A DNA stretch of 64,000 bases from Sphingomonas sp. Leaf230 (lineage in GTDB: Bacteria > Pseudomonadota > Alphaproteobacteria > Sphingomonadales > Sphingomonadaceae), in assembly GCF_001421745.1 (NCBI RefSeq), contig NZ_LMKW01000010.1:89130-153129 (forward strand), read 5' to 3'. The translations under genes and the position numbers were made by a program. This document shows, one piece after another, positions 60,839 to 64,000 of this stretch. The notes beneath the pieces were generated by a model. That model searched no databases. It worked only from the letters and a program-made list of their open reading frames with translations, and had not been told where the DNA came from. Numbering within the stretch: the first letter of the stretch is position 1; every line of letters starts with the position of its first letter.

Positions 60839-61447
60839 TCAGGCAAACGCGGTCGCGCCTTTCAGGTGCTGGTAGGCAGCGATCACCTTCTGCAATTCCG
60901 CTTCATGCGCCCGGTCGCCGCCGTTGCGGTCGGGGTGATAGCGGCGAACGAGTTCGCTGTAGCGTTTGCGCAAGGCCGTCCGGTCGGTGTCCGTGCCGAG
61001 CCCCAACACGCGCAACGAGCGCCGCTCGCCGTCGGAGAGCACGCGGCCATCCTTTCGCGCCGCCGCCATCCGCTCGCCGAAGCGTGCACCGATCGCATCG
61101 ATCGGATCGGCGAAGTCCGCCCATTTCGGCGGGGTGTCGCCGCCGCCATGCGCAAACGCGCGCGTCTCGCGTTCCCAGCCCGCCAGCGGGCGCTGCGCGT
61201 AGTGAATCTCGTCCGCGGTCATGCCGTCGAAGAAATTATACCCCGAATTGAACGCGCGGACATGCTCGAGGCAGAACCAGCGGAAATGCGGCGGGCCGCC
61301 GTCGCTCGGCCCTTCGAGCGGGGGAGCGCGAAATTCGCCGGGCTCCTCGCATTCGCGCCACATGCAGACTCGACCCGTCCCTTCCACGCGGCCGTGAAAC
61401 CGTGGGCTGGGGCGTTCCTTCCGCTCTTTTCGATCGTCGTCCGCCAC
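60839..61447 (-). CDS. J-domain (DnaJ-like) protein
   Basis: The GTG at 61447 with ribosome site GGGGAG is the preferred start (202 residues). Residues about 30-110 form a domain of unknown function (CEEPGEFRAPPLEG, WFCLEHVRAFNSGYNFFDGM) common in alphaproteobacterial J-proteins, and the C-terminal 65 residues are a J-domain with the HPD motif in VRRYHPDRNGGD. It is divergent from bolA, 39 bp apart. It should recruit DnaK to specific clients. Confidence 0.9.
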   Translation of the reverse strand: MADDDRKERKERPSPRFHGRVEGTGRVCMWRECEEPGEFRAPPLEGPSDGGPPHFRWFCLEHVRAFNSGYNFFDGMTADEIHYAQRPLAGWERETRAFAHGGGDTPPKWADFADPIDAIGARFGERMAAARKDGRVLSDGERRSLRVLGLGTDTDRTALRKRYSELVRRYHPDRNGGDRAHEAELQKVIAAYQHLKGATAFA

Positions 61448-61486
61448 CGGCTCCCCGCGCTTTTCAAAACGGGCTATATAGGGAGC

Positions 61487-61774
61487 ATGACAGACCTCGC
61501 CACCGGCTCCGTACAGGACCAGATCACCGCCCGCCTCACCGCGACACTCGCCCCGACGCAGCTGACCGTCGTCAACGAGAGCGGCTTGCACGCCGGCCAC
61601 ATGGGCGACGACGGCACCGGCGAGACGCATTTCCGCGTCGAGGTGGAAACGTCGGCGTTCGAAGGCCTTAATCGCGTCGCCCGCCAGCGACTCGTGAACC
61701 AGGCGCTCGCCGAACTGTTGAGCACGAAGATCCACGCGCTCGCCATCAAGGCCCGCGCACCCGGGGAAAGCTGA
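61487..61774 (+). CDS. BolA family protein
   Basis: A 95-residue BolA/IbaG-type protein: LTVVNESGLHAGHMGDDGTG, THFRVEVETSAF and RQRLVNQALAELL with the conserved histidines. A TATATA promoter-like element lies just upstream and a GGGAG ribosome site 3 bp before the ATG. BolA proteins bind monothiol glutaredoxins and Fe-S clusters. Its stop overlaps the GST start (TGATG). Confidence 0.92.
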   Translation: MTDLATGSVQDQITARLTATLAPTQLTVVNESGLHAGHMGDDGTGETHFRVEVETSAFEGLNRVARQRLVNQALAELLSTKIHALAIKARAPGES

Positions 61775-62481
61775 TGTCCTACAAGCTCTGGTACTGGCCC
61801 TCGATCCAGGGGCGCGGCGAGTTCGTCCGGCTTGCGCTGGAAGGCGCCGAGATCGAGTACGAGGATTGCGCGCGCGGCGTAGGCGAGGACGGTCTCATGG
61901 CCGATCTGAACGACCGCGCCGGTCGGACGCCATTCGCACCGCCCTATCTCGAACTTGACGGCCTCGTGATCGCGCAGGTCGCCAACATCCTGATGTATCT
62001 CGGCGAGCGTCACGGCCTCGCGCCGTCGAACATGGCGGATCGGCTGTGGCTTAACCAGTTCCAGCTGACGATCGCCGACCTCGTCGCGGAGGTCCACAAC
62101 GTCCATCATCCGGTCGCGATGATGGACTATTACGACGACCAGAAACCCGAGGCCGCGCGCGCCGCCAAGCAGTTCCGCGAGGCGCGGATGCCAAAGTATT
62201 TGGGACATTTTGAGGAGGCCGCGCAGGCGAATGCGGGTGACTGGCTGATCGATCACAAGTGGAGCTATGCTGATACGTCGCTGTTCCAGGTGATCGAGGG
62301 GCTGCGGTACATGTTCCCGAAGCGGATGAAGACGCTCGAACCTGACTATCCGAACTTGGTCCGGATTCATGATCAGGTCGCCGAGCTGCCCGGCATCAAG
62401 GCCTATCTAAAAAGCGACCGTCGCCTCGCCTTCAACACCGACGGCATCTTCCGCGCCTATCCGGAACTCGACGCGGTATGA
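61774..62481 (+). CDS. Glutathione S-transferase family protein
   Basis: A 235-residue GST: thioredoxin-like N-terminal domain (YKLWYWPSIQGRGEFVRLAL) with a conserved Tyr/Ser for glutathione, and a helical C-terminal domain (MFPKRMKTLEPDYPNLVRIH). It resembles the sigma/pi-type bacterial GSTs. It is coupled to bolA. Substrate unknown. Confidence 0.92.
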   Translation: MSYKLWYWPSIQGRGEFVRLALEGAEIEYEDCARGVGEDGLMADLNDRAGRTPFAPPYLELDGLVIAQVANILMYLGERHGLAPSNMADRLWLNQFQLTIADLVAEVHNVHHPVAMMDYYDDQKPEAARAAKQFREARMPKYLGHFEEAAQANAGDWLIDHKWSYADTSLFQVIEGLRYMFPKRMKTLEPDYPNLVRIHDQVAELPGIKAYLKSDRRLAFNTDGIFRAYPELDAV

Positions 62482-62517
62482 GGCTTGGCAGTGTCCTGAC
62501 ACTCAGCACGTCGCCGG

Positions 62518-62633
62518 CCAGCACCTCCCCGGCGAAGGCCGGGGTCCAGTTGAGAGACAGTGGTAAAGAGGGGCAGCCCGTCGCCATATCGACCTTTCCA
62601 ACTGGGCCCCGGCCTTCGCCGGGGAGGTGCTGG
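62518..62633. repeat. REP doublet with 35-bp inverted arms
   Basis: A 35-bp arm containing CCGGCGAAGGCCGG (62518-62552) is repeated inverted at 62599-62633 with one mismatch. Each arm has its own hairpin. This GCGAAGGCC-type palindrome is a common sphingomonad intergenic repeat. It reaches to the start of the Nudix gene. Confidence 0.8.
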
Positions 62634-62635
62634 TT

Positions 62636-63079
62636 GTGAGGACCCCGCGCCCAGCAGCTAGGATACTTCTCGTCGACGGCCAGGACCGCGTCCTGATGTT
62701 CCGCTTCACGCCCGCCGATCGCCACCCGCTCTGGTGCACACCGGGCGGTGCGGTCGATCCGGGCGAGAGCTACGCCGCCGCCGCCCGCCGCGAACTCTGG
62801 GAAGAAGTCGGCCTCGACATCGACTGCGGTCCCGAAGTCGCACGCCGCGTCGTCGACTTCCGCACCTTCGAAGGCACAGAGGTCACCGCGGACGAACGCT
62901 ATTTCCGGATCGACGTCGACACCTGCGACGTAAAGGCCGGCAATCTCACCGAACAGGAGAAGCAACTGCTCGTCGGTCACCGCTGGTTTTCCCGAAACGA
63001 CATCGCGGGCTTCCACGAAACGCTCTATCCAGCAGACTTGGTCGAACTCCTCGACGCCACGGAACCTGCCAAGGGATAA
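62636..63079 (+). CDS. Nudix hydrolase
   Basis: The GTG at 62636, directly after the REP arm, is the preferred start (147 residues); a GTG at 62627 lies inside the repeat. The Nudix box is complete: GGAVDPGESYAAAARRELWE followed by EVGLD. The N-terminus PAARILLVDGQDRVLMFRF is typical. It would hydrolyse a nucleoside diphosphate-linked compound. It is followed 4 bp later by the pirin gene. Confidence 0.9.
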   Translation: MRTPRPAARILLVDGQDRVLMFRFTPADRHPLWCTPGGAVDPGESYAAAARRELWEEVGLDIDCGPEVARRVVDFRTFEGTEVTADERYFRIDVDTCDVKAGNLTEQEKQLLVGHRWFSRNDIAGFHETLYPADLVELLDATEPAKG

Positions 63080-63083
63080 CGCC

Positions 63084-63983
63084 ATGCTCGATGATTTCGT
63101 CCTCCAGACCATCCTGCCGTCGACGCACGATCTTGGCGGCTTCAAGGTCCACCGCACGCTGCCGAACAAGGAACGGACGATGGTCGGCCCGTTCCTGTTC
63201 TTCGACCAGATGGGCCCGGCGCATCTCGACGTAGGTCAAGGCATCGACGTTCGGCCGCACCCGCATATCAACCTGTCGACCGTCACATATCTGTTCGACG
63301 GCGCGATCGACCACCGCGATTCGCTCGGCACGCAGGCGCGGATCGAGCCCGGCGCAGTCAACCTGATGACCGCGGGTCACGGCATCGTCCATTCAGAGCG
63401 CTCGCCCGGCGACGAGCGTGCCGAAGGGCCGAACCTGTCGGGAATCCAGACGTGGCTGGCGATGCCCGAAGCGGTCGAGGAGATCGACCCCGCATTCGAG
63501 CACGTCACCAAGGCGCAACTGCCGACGATCGAGGCGCACGGTGCGCGCTCGCGGATCATCATGGGGAGCCTGTGGGGCCAGACCGCGCCGACCACGACCT
63601 ATTCGGGGACGATCTACGCCGACATCGCGCTCGATCCGGGCGCGAGCGTGCCGATCGACGCGGCGGCCGAGGAGCGCGCGATCTACCTCGCGATGGGCGA
63701 GGCGACGCTGGAAGGCGTGAGCCTCGAGCCGCAGGTGCTGTATGTGCTCCGCCCCGGTATCTCGGCAACGCTGCGGTCTGCGCATGGCGGCCGCGCGATG
63801 CTCTGCGGCGGCGATGCGTTCACGACGCCGCGCCATGTCTGGTGGAATTTCGTCAGCTCGAACCGGGATCGTATCGAGCAGGCGAAGCGGGACTGGAACG
63901 CGGGCAACTTTCCGAAGGTGCCTGGGGACGAGAAGGAATGGATCGAGATTCCCGCGGTCCCTAAGACGGTCAGCTATCCGTGA
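63084..63983 (+). CDS. Pirin family protein
   Basis: A 299-residue cupin of the pirin family: metal-binding motifs IDVRPHPHINLSTVTYLFDG and GHGIVHSERSPG give the His/His/Glu ligands, followed by the family LSGIQTWLAMP segment. Bacterial pirins include quercetinase-like enzymes and redox regulators. The role here is unknown. The stop lies at 63981-63983, near the window end. Confidence 0.92.
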   Translation: MLDDFVLQTILPSTHDLGGFKVHRTLPNKERTMVGPFLFFDQMGPAHLDVGQGIDVRPHPHINLSTVTYLFDGAIDHRDSLGTQARIEPGAVNLMTAGHGIVHSERSPGDERAEGPNLSGIQTWLAMPEAVEEIDPAFEHVTKAQLPTIEAHGARSRIIMGSLWGQTAPTTTYSGTIYADIALDPGASVPIDAAAEERAIYLAMGEATLEGVSLEPQVLYVLRPGISATLRSAHGGRAMLCGGDAFTTPRHVWWNFVSSNRDRIEQAKRDWNAGNFPKVPGDEKEWIEIPAVPKTVSYP

Positions 63984-64000
63984 TTCCCCCCCCTCCCGCA

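Noticed and set aside
1..64000. CRISPR arrays, insertion sequences and rRNA genes
   Set aside because: No regularly spaced repeats, no transposase genes with terminal repeats and no rRNA sequence were seen.

Overview
The window looks like the chromosome of a Sphingomonas-like alphaproteobacterium. Pointers are the high GC content, a 180-kDa type NAD-glutamate dehydrogenase, CobS/CobT, a PAS_5-type protein, DUF6771 and similar sphingomonad small proteins, GC-rich REP-type palindromes between genes, and an alphaproteobacterial LexA box (GTTC-N7-GTTC). This assignment is inferred from gene content; no 16S gene is present.

Positions 1-6.6 kb hold a sugar-catabolic operon on the minus strand: a NupG-like permease, a TIM-barrel isomerase, a Gfo/Idh/MocA oxidoreductase, a cytochrome c, a Tat-exported TIM-barrel protein and a truncated DUF1080 hydrolase. 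A divergent LacI-family regulator follows, with a perfect palindrome between the two. The set suggests oxidation and cleavage of 3-keto-glycosides.

Positions 6913-46789 are a P2-like (Peduovirus-type) prophage of about 39.8 kb integrated in a tRNA-Thr(CGT) gene. It is bounded by a 45-bp direct repeat (attL 6913-6957, attR 46745-46789). The integrase lies next to attR, and the intact tRNA is rebuilt at attR. All P2 head and tail functions are recognisable: Q, P, O, N, M, L, X, lysis genes, R, S, J, I, H, a large tailspike, V, W, FI, FII, E/E', T, U and D. The J-I-H-tailspike block sits before V-W, unlike P2. An Ogr/Delta-type zinc-finger activator (42025-42357) and a repeated dyad (TGT-N13-ACA inside long inverted arms) upstream of every late operon form a clear late-regulon circuit. 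The immunity region has an S24-type repressor opposite a Cro-like gene.

The prophage carries two cargo sites. Cargo 1 (about 8.2-15.1 kb, between attL and the portal gene) has an ApeA-like HEPN protein, a small-gene cluster behind a LexA-type box, and a MerR-like HTH / N6-adenine methyltransferase / PD-(D/E)XK nuclease cassette. Cargo 2 (31.85-32.53 kb) is a second RX4H HEPN-like protein placed antisense between tail operons. These look like anti-phage functions in the hotspots P2 uses for tin/old and Z/fun, and are the best candidates for an undescribed system. Other notable points are a P2-type T-TTT-TTG frameshift site in gene E, a tailspike with two predicted esterase domains, and a small zinc-finger gene split by an in-frame TGA exactly where a cysteine is expected.

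Positions 46.8-64 kb are ordinary chromosome: a PAS-domain protein, NAD-glutamate dehydrogenase, an iron-uptake operon (TonB receptor, PKHD hydroxylase, PepSY membrane protein) behind tandem Fur-like boxes, an RHH protein, CobT/CobS, a J-domain protein, BolA, a glutathione S-transferase, a Nudix hydrolase and a pirin, with REP-type repeats between several of them.
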